From: Favolaschia claudopus
Lineage: Eukaryota; Basidiomycota; Agaricomycetes; Agaricales; Mycenaceae
NCBI GenBank assembly: GCA_037176885.1
Contig: JAWWNJ010000023.1
Location: 1,860,001-1,924,000 of the forward strand
Reading direction: 5' to 3'
DNA: 64,000 bases
Shown: in pieces, positions 46,260 to 57,427 of the stretch
Layout: each line of letters opens with the position of its first letter
How positions within the stretch are numbered: the stretch's first letter is position 1
Program-made: the position numbers and the translations under genes
The notes under the pieces: generated by a model
What the model saw: the letters and a program-made list of their open reading frames with translations, nothing else
The model's database searches: none
Told to the model about the DNA's origin: nothing

Positions 46260-49137
46260 ATGCAGCGTTCACGAGCTGTAATCGCTCGTCTCCCTACGAC
46301 GCGAAGATGTATGCGGCCTATTTCGTCGTCGTGTCGCCGCCGCAGTCGTGCTTCGCCGACACCTGAAGAGTACAGCGTAATGACCGAGTTCACTGAGCAG
46401 CTCGTCGACACCGCGGCCCTTCGCCACCCTCCAGAAGGTTGGATAGCTCCGACTCCTGGCCCTCGTTCTGACGAAAAACGTCTCGCACGCAAGATTGAGA
46501 CTGTGTCTACCAAGTCCCGCGCTCCGTCTACAGAAAAGACTGAATTCGAGATGTGGTCCGAGGCTCAATCTGTCGGTGTTGGTGACTGGCTCGACGGGGA
46601 CGATCAGGCCACAGAAAGCTTCGCACCTGGGACTTTCGTGGAACTGCGAAGGTAGAGACTATTTGCTCTGTAAAACTTGGATGTGTGCTAACTGTATGGC
46701 GCACAGAAACGAACAGGCCACACACGGTGTCGTTCTCGGAGAGGTAATGAAAGACAGTCGGATGCACGTCATAACCCTGGTATCTTCGGGAGAGGTTTGG
46801 GACCCTCTTCGTGAGGACGTCTTGTTCGCTGTACCTGCTCTCGCGCCACCCGATCTTGCGCGCCGGTGCTCGATTCTGGAAATTGCGGTAGACGAGATCC
46901 AGCGGAACGCGCGTGTCAAGGTCTTACAGCGCATCCGCCAACTCGAACGCGCTGTTGAGGCCGAAACGGTGTCGCTCAATCGGTCAAACGTGAATATTTA
47001 CTCCGTCGTTAAGTCGCGGGACCCCGATGCCTGGGCGGTCACAACCGTTGCTGAAGTTGCGCGTCTTTTTGCTACGAAGCCGTCGCTTGTCACGATATTT
47101 GCTGCACACAAGTACCTCATGGACAGACCGGAGCAGTTTGTGGCCTCGCACGGATACATATTTTCGCAGGCTTTCGACGTGCGGCCTTCCTCCCATATAC
47201 AAACGATGCACACCGTTTCTCAATGGTGTCGCGATTCGGCGGGGCCCGTTCAAGATTTTGCCAAACGTGCAATGCCTGTCATGGCTGCAAGTCGGGAACG
47301 TTACTCACAGAGTCACGACGAGACTCCGTCGCAGACGCCTGCCGACCATGTATGGACGCCTGAGGATGAATCAATTATCAAATTTCTGCATCACAGCCTG
47401 CAACCAATGCGCAGTACCCAATCGGATCCATATTCAATCGGCCAAAGTGCCATTCTACGAGCACTAGATCCAACCAGGAGAGTTGATGACCACGAAGTTC
47501 ATATGACACTCGTCGACCTCGGATTCTATGCTCCCTGGCAAGACATCTACTCACTGCGACGCAATTTGAATCTAGACCAAGAAGACCCTAAAACGTCTGC
47601 GACAGCCAAAGCCACCGAGGCGCTCGTAAAGCGTTCGCTCTCAGCACCACCTAAGACCGGGCCCTTGGGACCCGAGGATTTCTATCCCTCCGACCCGCTG
47701 GACCACCTCAGGCATGATTTCGGCACCATGCCAGTCTACGTGATCGACGATCCGCGCGCTGAAGAGCTAGATGACGGAATCTCCGTTGAGGCTGTTGCTG
47801 GGGAACCAGACAGCTACTGGATACATGTCCACATTGCCGATCCCGCATCGACGCTCCCTCCAACGCACATTCTAGCTCAGCGCGCAGCCAAGCAGAGCGA
47901 AACGGCGTATTTCCTGCACCGCACAATCCCGCTGTTTCCGAAGAGCTTGATGTTCTCCGGCTTGCGAGGGTTCTCCCTGACTAGTCAAACAGAGGATTGC
48001 GTTCTGACGTTTAGCTCCAAGATCAATGCTGAGGGAGCCCTGGTTGAAAGTGTCATACGTCCAGGGATCGCTCGCAACTTTGTCAAATTGAGCTACGACG
48101 AGGTCGACATGGTTACCAACGGCAAACTCTTGCCCCGCACCCATCTCTTCAACATTCCCCCTCCTACACCAGCAACACCCCAACTACCCGAGCAATATTC
48201 GGAGAACCTGCGCACCCTCTCGATGCTCAACCGCCGCGTCCAGCAATACCGCATCAAACGCGGCGTCATCGAAGCAAACAACGAGTCCATCCGAATCGAG
48301 GGATTCGATGCGCCAGACATCGATTCCCCGACAATGCAGCCTAGCGCCTTCCGTGGGTTTCCCAGGATGCTGTTCACTGTGCACAACGTCAACGTCGAAG
48401 CTACCTCCGCGCGGGGAATGGTCAGCGAATGTATGAAGCTCGCATGTCGCACGGCCTCACGGTGGTGCCTCGAGCGCGGGGTCGACGTCCCGCGGCGGGG
48501 CGCAACGTCTCTGCAGGCCTCCCCGGGGGCGTTGGAGAAGCTGCAAGCCATGCGTGACGAGGACGGCTACGTCGACGTTGCGTCCATCGCCGCGCTTGCG
48601 GAAACACTCCCCGTCGCCGCCTACTCTACCCAGCCCATCGGGCACTGGCAGGTCGGTGCTGCAGAGGGCGAAGGGTACACCCGTACGACGTCCCCTTTGC
48701 GCCGATACTCCGACCTCCTCGTGCACTACCAGATACACCGTGCGCTCCTCGGTGAAAAACCATTCTACACCGCCACGTATCTGAACGAATATCTCCGATG
48801 GCTGAAACACGCCGACCAGTTCAAGAAACGTACAGAGACGCTGCATAAGCGGTTTTGGCTGCTGACGGCGCTGAAGAGGTGGATAGAGAACCCGCGGACG
48901 GACATCCCCAACCCATTGGACGACTTGCATGCGATTGTGATGCGGCCGTACAGAGCTAATTCGCTGACGAATACGCTGCAGTCGGAGGTGCGCGTGCCTG
49001 CGTTGGGTATTTCGGCTATTCTTGGTGGCCTCACCCCGAAGGTTATGGGGGATTGGAGGATTGGGGCGGCGTTGCCGGTGAAGATTGACGAAATCAAGTT
49101 AGGGGTGAGGCCGAGGTTGCAGATTTCCATTCGGTAA
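46260..49137 (+). CDS. DSS1: Mitochondrial RNB-domain exoribonuclease (Dss1/CYT-4-like)
   Basis: Exon 1 46260-46651, intron to 46706, exon 2 46707-49137; about 940 residues. The N-terminus (MQRSRAVIARLPTTRRCMRP) is rich in Arg/Ser and lacks acids, as in a mitochondrial presequence. The RNB domain starts DHLRHDFGTMPVYVIDDPRAEELDDGIS with the catalytic Asp cluster, then WIHVHIADPAS, SLTSQTEDCVLTFS, YTRTTSPLRRYSDLLVHYQIH and ends with an S1-like region. Dss1 is the 3'-5' exonuclease of the yeast mitochondrial degradosome with helicase Suv3; Neurospora CYT-4 is related. All visible active-site acids are kept. The frame is open for 810 codons in exon 2, the longest in the window. Confidence 0.9.
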
Positions 49138-49608
49138 TGGCTGTCCCGTCACTCGAGTTCAAAAGTAATGTAATTTTTCGTTGTTCGGTAGGAAGTAGAG
49201 CTACAGACAGACGCATCTATGTACACCAGTATCATTTATACAACATTGCAATACACCCCATTCCTCCCTCTCTAGTATCGGTAGCAGCAGCGTAGCAAAG
49301 AATGTCTTTCAGAATCCGCTAGTAGTCGTAGGTAGGTAACTTGAGCATGTACTGAAGTGAAGCTCTTTCCAGATCATTACGAGGCACTGGTCTTATCTTG
49401 TCGGTCTCCATCATTGTAGCCGTTTCCTAGTTGGTGGTACGGTCCTGGTGAGTTATTTGAGCAGGGCAATTGTCCAAAACGAGTCAATCGATCGAGGTTG
49501 AGTTGTTGGCAAAACGCAGCAAAACCAAGCCCATCCTTGCGTCCTCCGAAGTAACAGTTGTATCCCTCCTCGTTATGAAGTGAAGCGTCAAATTTGTAGC
49601 ACGCAAGC
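49138..49608. other. 3' spacer
   Basis: Region between the convergent exonuclease and NIF-phosphatase genes. A minus-strand open frame at 49377-49829 overlaps the phosphatase 3' end in another frame and is not supported. Confidence 0.35.
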
Positions 49609-51788
49609 TCATTCAACCCCCGGTATTGCATCAACCCCGATCTCCTCCAACGCCGCACGTCCCCGCGCAGCCCACGCGACCAACACGCGGCGTGAGGCGA
49701 ACCATTGCGAGGGGTCTGAGGAGAGGACGTCGATACTTTCTCGTCTTTTATCTTCATTAGCTTGGTCCGTCGATATTCGCGCCGGTAGCGATTCGTCTGC
49801 GTCCTCGACAACCGACGCCAACCCCCCACTCCTTATCCACGCAGCGACATTCCCAACAGAGCGCACATGAGAGAGGACGCCGATGACGGCAAGGAGGGTC
49901 GGGTCGTACGGCTCGCCGTCTGTGCATGGGGGGACTGCGTCAACAATGGTTTCCGCTGGCGCTGGCGGTTTTAGCGAGTGCGATGCTGGTTCCACTTCCA
50001 GACTCTCCTCCGCGTCGGTCGACTGACGACGTTTGCGTTTCCTGCTTTCGCTGTCTATCGTATCTGCAGCCGGAGAAGAGAAAGAAATCGGTATCGGAGA
50101 GGACGCCGCGACCAGAGTCTCCGTTTCCGTCTCGCCAGCAGCATCCATCTCAACCGCAACTACAGGGTTCAGCGATTCACCAGCATTATTATTGTTGTTC
50201 AGCGGCGGGGCAGCTTCTTCGACGCCGATTTCTGGCTCCACAGGCGAAGATAATTCAGGATCTGCAGGCGAGGAAGCCGTTGTGCTGATCCCGCTTCCGC
50301 TTCCCTCAGCCAACTCATCCGAAGCAACGACGACTTGCTCTGCCACGACGACGTCCGCCGACGACTCGTCCATAGATATCGGTGCAGGATCATTCACAGC
50401 ATTGTCACCCGCCTTCAACAACTTTTTCTGTCGCTTTCGTTCCCTCCGCTTTGAACGCTTGCTCGGATTCTGCGTTTGCGGCTGCGCAGGGGCGTCAGTT
50501 TCGGCGGAGGTGTCCACAACAGTCGTGGAGGTGGAGTCCTCTGTCGCTGCAGCTGTATCGGCTGTTGCAGCCACGGCTTCTTCCTGAGGCGTTTGAACAT
50601 CTTCGAGGTCCACCTCGATCGTGATTTCATCTGGATTCTTGTTAGCCTCCGCCGCCTTCTTGGCCGCCTCCTCCTCCCTGCGCCTTTTCCGCCACCGTTC
50701 CTTCTTGACCGGCCGGATTTCTGCGGCTCGTTCGTAAGGCACCTCATCCGCATTCACACCCATATCATCGCCAGCCGATACAGGGTCGGAATCCGGAGGC
50801 AAGCGCGCAGCTTCCCGATCGCGCGCACGCGTCGCGGCGTCGTATTCCGCGACGCAGAGGTGGTTGTAGGGCTGCAGACGCGCTTTGAGAGGGGAGTCGT
50901 CGACGAGGAGAGTGGTTTCGGGGCCGTGGGGGTACGGTGGGGGTGGGTCGAGTTCGGGGGCGACGTCGATGTCGATGGCGAGGGGGGCAGAAGAGGGAGG
51001 CGGTGAAGATGAGCGGGGCGGTGACTGGGAAGGGGGTGGTGGAGAGAAGCGGCCTAGGCAGTCATTGGAGCGGCCGTCTAAAGTGGGGGAGTATGGAGGT
51101 TTGGCGAAAAAGGCCCAGGGCTTAGCGAGGTCTTTTGTTGTTTGAGTTTTCTGGTCTAAGAACTATGTTAGTATCAGGGAATGAACTATCGTTCTTTGAC
51201 AGAATACCACTTACGAAACGCCTCTCTCCCAAGGCCAAGTGTATCCCTCGCCCACACCGCACGCAGAATAGGGCCCGAACCGGCACCTTCACCAACACCA
51301 AACACGCGTTCGACCATTTCGCGGACATTATGCGCTTGTGCGCTACTCCAGACCATGCAGTCGAGCCATGAACGGACGATGGGGTGGGCGATGTATGCAA
51401 CGAGCGAGCGGGCGTAGGGTCTTAGATAGATCTTGCGTTGTCCGTAGCCACGAGGGGAGCGTAAGAGTAGAGTTCCGTTCAAGTCGAAAATGAGCAGTTT
51501 GCGTTGGCCAGAGGGTGCAGAGGCCGGCTGGCGCTGTAGGGATGTGGCTAGATATTCTGGAGACGGAGCTGCGGGCGGAGGAGGGGGAGTTGGGGATCTT
51601 TCTCGTAGTTGTTGATAGTTGAAGTCATTAGCCATGTAATTTCCTGCATAACCTCCGCCATAGCCTGAGTGATTTCGAACGTAGTAGCCGTCTACGAAGC
51701 CATTGGAGTTGTCTAAGTTGTAGTAGTTGTATTCAGAGTTGTAGAATGGCTGAGTCCCGCTATACGTGAAATAGGGTCCGGGAAACAT
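49609..51788 (-). CDS. NIF/FCP1-homology phosphatase-like protein
   Basis: ATG 51788. Exon 1 (to about 51190) has a Tyr/Asn/Gly-rich N-terminus, a Pro-rich linker, then KLLIFDLNGTLLLR, YLRPYARSLVAYI and VWSSAQAHNVREMV. After an intron near 51135-51185, exon 2 reads QTTKDLAKPW, LVDDSPLKARLQPYNHLCV, then a long Lys/Arg- and Ser/Glu-rich tail to 49609. The order is that of the NIF (FCP1/SCP) HAD phosphatase domain. In motif I the usual DxDxT/V is DLNGT, so the second Asp, the general acid/base, is Asn; the first (nucleophile) Asp is kept. My recollection is that DLNGT is common in a fungal subfamily. Activity is therefore doubtful. About 700 residues in all. Confidence 0.8.
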
Positions 51789-52249
51789 TAGACTAAGAAT
51801 GGGCTATTGTCGCGTGTGTGTCCGCGTCTTGTCCTCCACCACCATCTACGTCCCTCAATCTCATCCATTTACCCTCGTAGAACGCCACTAGCTTGCTTCC
51901 TCGACTTCCTGTCGATATCAAATTCTCTCGTGCACAAGCCGCGTTGAACAGATGCTCGAAGACCCAATTTCTGCATTGGATCCCGCTCTAGCTGCTAGCA
52001 TTCACAGTGGGCGAAAAGAGAGAACAATCGTTAGCTCTTCGTGAAGAAACCAACGTTCTCTGTGGCGGATCTGATGCACCTTGTTGCCCATATAAATCAC
52101 CAGCCTAATTGTGAACATGCTGAGAGGAGACCCCAAGTGACTCAAGAAGTGACTCTCTTCGCATCGCGAATTTTAGATTGCAAAATATCGTAATTAATAC
52201 ACTGTCCAGTTCACTACTTATGGCCCTATGGGCTTCAAATGGCTCTTTT
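51789..52249. other. Intergenic spacer
   Basis: Promoter side of the NIF-phosphatase-like gene and 3' side of the GMC pseudogene. No coding or RNA feature seen. Confidence 0.35.
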
Positions 52250-55194
52250 TCAGATCTTGGATGCCTTGAATTCGGCCTTGAGATCATCTGCAAATTTCTC
52301 TGCAATGGCGAAACATGCGCCGGCCTGCCCACCCATTAGCATCCATTGACCTACTTGCAACGAATAGAAGGAACAACTCACCGTATGCCCCGAAACAATC
52401 CACGGAAACACCGACGCATCGCAAACCCTCAACCCCTCAATCCCATACACCTTCAATCTCGAATCAACCACCCCGCCCTCCGCCTCGCCCTCCGGCGCCA
52501 TCCTACACGTACTGGTCGGATGATACACCGTCTCCACCCTCTCCCTTATCATCTCCTTCAACTCATCATCCGTCTTGCGGTCCAAATGCTTTGCATGGTC
52601 GAGCTCGGGGTTCGTATCGCTGTGATCGATGTACGACTCCATCGCTTTGGCGTGTGCGATTTTGAGGATGAGGCGGAATCCGCGGAGGAGTTTGTCAAGG
52701 TCGTGGGGGGAGTGGAGGTAGTTTGGGTTGACGCTTGGGAGGGCCCAAGGGGAGGCTGAGGTGAGGCGGACGGTGCCTCGGCTTGTAGGGCTAGGAAGGA
52801 AACGGATGGTAAGCGAGAGATGACAGTAGCTGAAGTGAGTGCGGACCGGACTAGGTAGCAGTGTAAACTGTATGTGTGTACGTTGAACAAGAGTTGGCCG
52901 TGATCCTGGAGCTGTCAGTCAGTGCTAAAGACACGACTACAATTGAGAAAGTTACCTTGAAAGCCATGGGAGTACAGAACAGCTCGAGATCAGGGCTAGC
53001 AGCGCCAGAGGTACTGTCCTCGAGCTTTTGTGGATAGTCCTTAGGAGGAAAGAGGACGGGGTTGTCCGTGCGCACAAACGCAGCCGCTTCGCCGAACTGC
53101 TCAAAACGTGAGCAAGAAATGAACAAAAATGAATCAAAAAAGCGACTGACATTGGTCGCGAGCTTTCCGGTGCCATATAACTGATATTTTGCGACTTCTC
53201 GCGCTAGCTGCAGCCCTTCCAAAACATTCTTTGGTTTCAGGATGTTGACGGAGTCGTTCTTCTTGTCCCGCAAGTACAGAGACGCGATGGGATGGTCGAC
53301 GAGATTCGCACCGACGCCGGGAAGATCCCGGATGACTGGGATGCCATGTTTCCGCAATTCTGTTGCTGGGCCGATACCGGACAGCATGAGGATCTGCGGG
53401 GCTTTATGGGCGAGAGACACAGGAGAGTGGAGATTTACTGACATGAGGCGAGTGGATCGTGCCAGCGCTAGAAATGATTTCTTCAAGAAGGATGACAAAA
53501 TAGATGTTAATTCACTCACGAAATAATGACTTCCCGGCGAGCATGAGCCTTATACCGTGGCCCGTCCGGCGAGTTGGCGCACTCGACGCCGATAGCGCGC
53601 ATTACGCCGTTCACCCGGTCGAAGATAATGCGAGTCACTTGAGCGTGAATGGCGACCTTCAGATTAGGGCGAGCCAGCACCTCCTTCGTCAGATAGGCAG
53701 TCTCAGAAGATACACGTTGACCCTTGGAGTCGATGTATGTCACTGTCGAGATATAAATTAGAGATTATGGGAGACATATCAAGGGTTGGATTTCACTGAT
53801 CTAGAGAAAATCAGTATGTATTCAACGGATGGTGATTTCGCACTCACTCTGCCAGCCCCAAGAGGCCCCTTTGGCCCATTGAAATCCGGCACCGGCGGGA
53901 TGCCAACCTCTCCACAAGCCTCCACAAAGGCCTTCGAGTGTTCGGATGCTCGATTGAAGTACCCCACGCGAACGGGCCCTTCGGATCCGCGCACAGACGA
54001 ATCCACATTGGGGTAGGCAGGGTCATCAGTGTACTTCTCGAACTTTTTAAAGTAGCGGTGGAGGTTCTTCCAAGACCAAGACTCGTCGTTGTTTAGAGCC
54101 GCCCATTGATCGAAATCGCTCGGGGCACCGTATTGCGCCATCTGCGCGTTGACGCTGCTACATCCGCCGAGGACTTTGCCTAGCAGGCTGGTTAGAAATA
54201 TTGGGGTTGTTTGTGCCAAGGTAGCATTACCTCGAGGAAAATAACGTGGCCGATTTGTTGCGTGCACTTGTGGCTCGAGTGTGAACTCGTATAAATGAGG
54301 TGTCCCTCGCAGCTATTGCCGAAGAGTCATCACGATCAGCGAATTTCTTTTTGTGAAGAATTCTTATAAGAAAGCAAACCTTAGAGCCTGTTCGGATACC
54401 AGTGACGGTTTTTGGTTACTGTAACCGTTTTCCTTATTTAGGAATCTCAAGCTCTTGTGACTCAGTGTGACCCATGTCGATTTCTTCCGCGGCCTTTGTT
54501 CGGCCCAGTGTCGCAAGTGGCGGGGAACCCGCCATGGTCCCGCCCTGTCCCGCCCCAGGGTTGGAACGTTGCTCAAAAGAGCGCAGGAAAGGCAGGTAAG
54601 GCCGTGAACCTCGATATGACCTCTCAGTAACAAAATGACATATATTTGCTTTTTCCTGACAGCCAGGAGACACGATCGGTGGGCGGGGCGGGATTTCGAT
54701 GGCGAGGACGGCCCCGACAGCTAGCGGGAATTTGCCCGCCATCCCAAAAGGGCTGTCACCCTGGCTCTGGCCGAAATGTTGATAGATTCTCACGACTACT
54801 AAATAAGGAAAACAGCTACTGGTTACTGTACATAACGGTTACTGGTATCCGAACAGGCTCTTAGTGAATGCCGCGGGGATGCGAGAGTCAGCTTAGTGCG
54901 CTACCGCTATAACAGAGTTCATATCAATGATGCAGCTGACGGGCATGAAGGGACATACCTTCCTCCTGCCTCCAACACGAGCACACTGAGAGAGGGATCC
55001 TCAGTCAGCCGTGCTGCAAGTACACATCCGGCCGTCCCTGCCAGAGCACGCCCGTTTCAGCATCAATTAAACTATGCGCAAACGTCTGCTCACCTCCACC
55101 GACAATATTCGTGTTTGGGGCCTTCTACGCTGCCAACCAGAGACAGATCGTCGATATATTTTCCTGAATTCCCGAAGAAGCTAGAGATGGCCAT
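52250..55194 (-). pseudogene. GMC oxidoreductase (aryl-alcohol-oxidase-like), disrupted
   Basis: ATG 55194 (MAISSFFGNSG). The family parts are visible in order: GGGTAGCVLAARLTEDPSL (FAD-binding), [78 protein letters not shown] and [38 protein letters not shown] with the catalytic His, and SGHTAGACFAIAEK with the second His. Three lesions: the codons before VGGG are short (EY then TGTCGG, where family members have EYDYIIVGGG), so the frame shifts; the phase before DSRIPAAF does not fit; and a 477-bp MITE sits one base before the donor after FTK. Such enzymes oxidise alcohols, give H2O2 and aid lignin decay. The 3' two-thirds is intact, so loss is recent. Confidence 0.8.
54384..54860. mobile_element. 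PIF/Harbinger-like MITE, copy 1, inside the GMC gene
   Basis: 477 bp with terminal inverted repeats beginning GAGCCTGTTCGGATACCAGT and extending about 55 bp imperfectly to CTAAATAAGGAAAAC. It is flanked by TTA at 54381-54383 and 54861-54863, the 3-bp TWA duplication typical of PIF/Harbinger. It has no transposase ORF. Copy 2 at 56684-57160 has the same length and encodes identical chance ORFs, so the two look identical. Confidence 0.88.
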
Positions 55195-55319
55195 GACGCA
55201 GATTTCAACGCTACAGGTGCCCTCATAGAGCAAGATTTTATACGGTTTTCGTACGCGATACTAGGCTTGGAGTTTTAGAGTTTTGCGGGGACTAGGCATG
55301 GATTTGTTACACCCCCCGG

Positions 55320-55760
55320 CTGAGAAGCGACATCCATCAGACCGGCGTGATTACGGCTTCCCGTTTTGGACAATCTCGCTCGAAAAGGAAGTGCGCTCTT
55401 TCCCTCAGCAAGCTCGCTCTATAGCAGTCTATGGCTCGTTTTTCTCACTGTCCCCTCTCTTCTCTTCTACTATATGCATAATCTACGACATGGACCCCTC
55501 CTCATCCGCTGGAACAATCTCACAGTTGGAAACTCCGGCAGGAGTGCGTGCTATCCTCAAGGTGCAAGCTTCGCTGTGAGGGCGAGGAAGTACCAAAATT
55601 TATAATATACTCCTCACCAGGCATGGTAGCAATGAAGGACGCGAGAGGACGCGAGTTTATTGCAAAGCGAACGCGTCTCGGACGTACTTCCTTTTCGAGC
55701 GGGATTCTCCAAAACGGGAAGCCGTAATCAGTCTGATGGATGTCGCTTCTCAGCGTGACC
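55320..55760. mobile_element. Inverted-repeat element, about 75-bp arms
   Basis: The arm at 55320-55395 (GAGAAGCGACATCCATCAGAC, then ATTACGGCTTCCCG, then CTCGAAAAGGAAGT) is inverted at 55683-55760 with few mismatches. The 290-bp interior lacks any ORF of note. It is probably a MITE or the ends of a deleted element; it lies upstream of the broken GMC gene. Confidence 0.6.
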
Positions 55761-55772
55761 CCCCAACAAAAA

Positions 55773-55826
55773 CAAGACTTTATATACGTTTGAACGACTA
55801 TCTTCAAAGGAGTATATAAAGTCTTG
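55773..55826. repeat. Perfect 15-bp inverted repeat
   Basis: CAAGACTTTATATAC (55773-55787) is perfectly inverted at 55812-55826 with a 24-nt loop. A weaker relative (CAAGATTTTATAC) occurs at 55230, so this may mark one end of a larger element that encloses 55.23-55.83 kb. Confidence 0.55.
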
Positions 55827-56062
55827 TTACGAGACTATGCGGGGACGCCTCTACGCCTCCGAGTCGGCACCGGGGTTCGGGCTAGGAAAGGTGTACGCGA
55901 AATGGTGGAGTTGAGTTGAATGCTGAGCTCTTGGGCTACTCGCTTGAACTCGTATGAAACGTCGCCAAGAACGGCTCAGCGTCGCCGAACCTGCCCGAAA
56001 AGAAACGTTACCTGCTAGTACTCAAGCTGTGACTTGAGCTGCTGTAACTTGGCGGTAAATTA

Positions 56063-56359
56063 GAGCGTTTGCGGTGAGCCGCCAGAAGCCGCCTGGTGGC
56101 TCTGACGGCATGCGGAGCCAACTGGGTCATTTCAAGAGAGAACTTCGAGATTTTTGTACGGGATATGGTGGACATTGAGTACCCAACCATCTCACCATCT
56201 TCTCCGCAACTTGAAACTCGGTAGATGTCGAGAAAAGACAAGTTTAAAGGTGAAAACAGCCACCAGTGAGCCGCCGGAAGCCACTATATGACGTAGCCGC
56301 TCCACAGCGCATGCCGTCAGAGCCGCCAGGCGGCTTCTGGCGGCTCACCGCAAACGCTC
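56063..56359. mobile_element. 297-bp MITE with about 50-bp terminal inverted repeats
   Basis: The left end GAGCGTTTGCGGTGAGCC... (56063-56113) is inverted almost perfectly at 56308-56359. TA flanks both sides (56061-56062 and 56360-56361), suggesting a TA target duplication as in Tc1/mariner elements. The interior shows no ORF of transposase type; a second partial copy of the arm (GTGAGCCGCC) lies at 56266. Confidence 0.75.
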
Positions 56360-56454
56360 TATTGAGCGAACGAAAAATTATAAAAGTGGGAGAATGTCAA
56401 GATATACTGGTGCTGAGAGCATGACCGCATTTCAGCGGGCACACAACACAGCAG

Positions 56455-56675
56455 GGGGCTACGAGTGGCTAGCATGTTCAGACCGAATTCGCGCCCTGGC
56501 GCGCAGACTTAATTCAATGCGGACATGCAACGATCGTTTACTTGAAATTTGAGACCCGATCGCTAAAATGGCGTACTGCGTGTGGGGGGCAGGAGACCGT
56601 ATACCAATGCGAATTCTGTAGTGCTGCAGCTCAGCCCTATCAAGCGTTGGGCCAAGAAGATTCGACTGTTGTGGT
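56455..56675 (-). repeat. Dispersed repeat family A, diverged copy 3
   Basis: Shares GGGGGCTACGAGTGGCT, then GACCGAATTC, then CAACGATCGT, then TTGAGACCCGATCGCT with copy 2 (23862-24232), in the same orientation. It has been shortened and MITE copy 2 sits 9 nt beyond its end. Confidence 0.55.
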
Positions 56676-56683
56676 TAAGTTAA

Positions 56684-57160
56684 GAGCCTGTTCGGATACC
56701 AGTAACCGTTATGTACAGTAACCAGTAGCTGTTTTCCTTATTTAGTAGTCGTGAGAATCTATCAACATTTCGGCCAGAGCCAGGGTGACAGCCCTTTTGG
56801 GATGGCGGGCAAATTCCCGCTAGCTGTCGGGGCCGTCCTCGCCATCGAAATCCCGCCCCGCCCACCGATCGTGTCTCCTGGCTGTCAGGAAAAAGCAAAT
56901 ATATGTCATTTTGTTACTGAGAGGTCATATCGAGGTTCACGGCCTTACCTGCCTTTCCTGCGCTCTTTTGAGCAACGTTCCAACCCTGGGGCGGGACAGG
57001 GCGGGACCATGGCGGGTTCCCCGCCACTTGCGACACTGGGCCGAACAAAGGCCGCGGAAGAAATCGACATGGGTCACACTGAGTCACAAGAGCTTGAGAT
57101 TCCTAAATAAGGAAAACGGTTACAGTAACCAAAAACCGTCACTGGTATCCGAACAGGCTC
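56684..57160. mobile_element. PIF/Harbinger-like MITE, copy 2
   Basis: Same 477-bp unit as 54384-54860 but in the opposite orientation, flanked by TAA at 56681-56683 and 57161-57163. Perfect agreement of the encoded chance ORFs (119 and 72 codons) indicates a very recent common source. Confidence 0.88.
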
Positions 57161-57220
57161 TAAGAGTAGGACAAGAGCGTGAGAACCCACCTTGCTTTGC
57201 GCCTATTTAATTTATGGCTC

Positions 57221-57427
57221 TCAGGCCTGTCTCTGCCGCTGCGCTCGTCTATGATCCTCCTTGTTTGAACAGTCCTTGGATTTGTGTTCTCTGTGAAACT
57301 GTGCTGTAGTCGTATACTTGCCACTTTCCCTTTCTAAAAAGTTCTTCAAAGCAACCTGATCTCTATCGTCAAATGTGAACTCGGGATTGCGCTGTAACCG
57401 TAGGGAATCGACTGCAACGCTGGGCAT
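57221..57427 (-). CDS. Possible small charged protein or last exon
   Basis: An ATG-led frame of 68 codons (MPSVAVDSLRLQRNPEFTF...) with balanced charges and a basic end RAQRQRQA. It may be a small gene or a fragment left beside the MITE. Nothing in the sequence identifies a family. Confidence 0.25.
   Translation of the reverse strand: MPSVAVDSLRLQRNPEFTFDDRDQVALKNFLERESGKYTTTAQFHREHKSKDCSNKEDHRRAQRQRQA

Noticed and set aside
54434..54793. 119-codon ORF repeated identically at 56751-57110
   Set aside because: Lies inside the MITE; identity reflects element copying, and it shows no transposase features.
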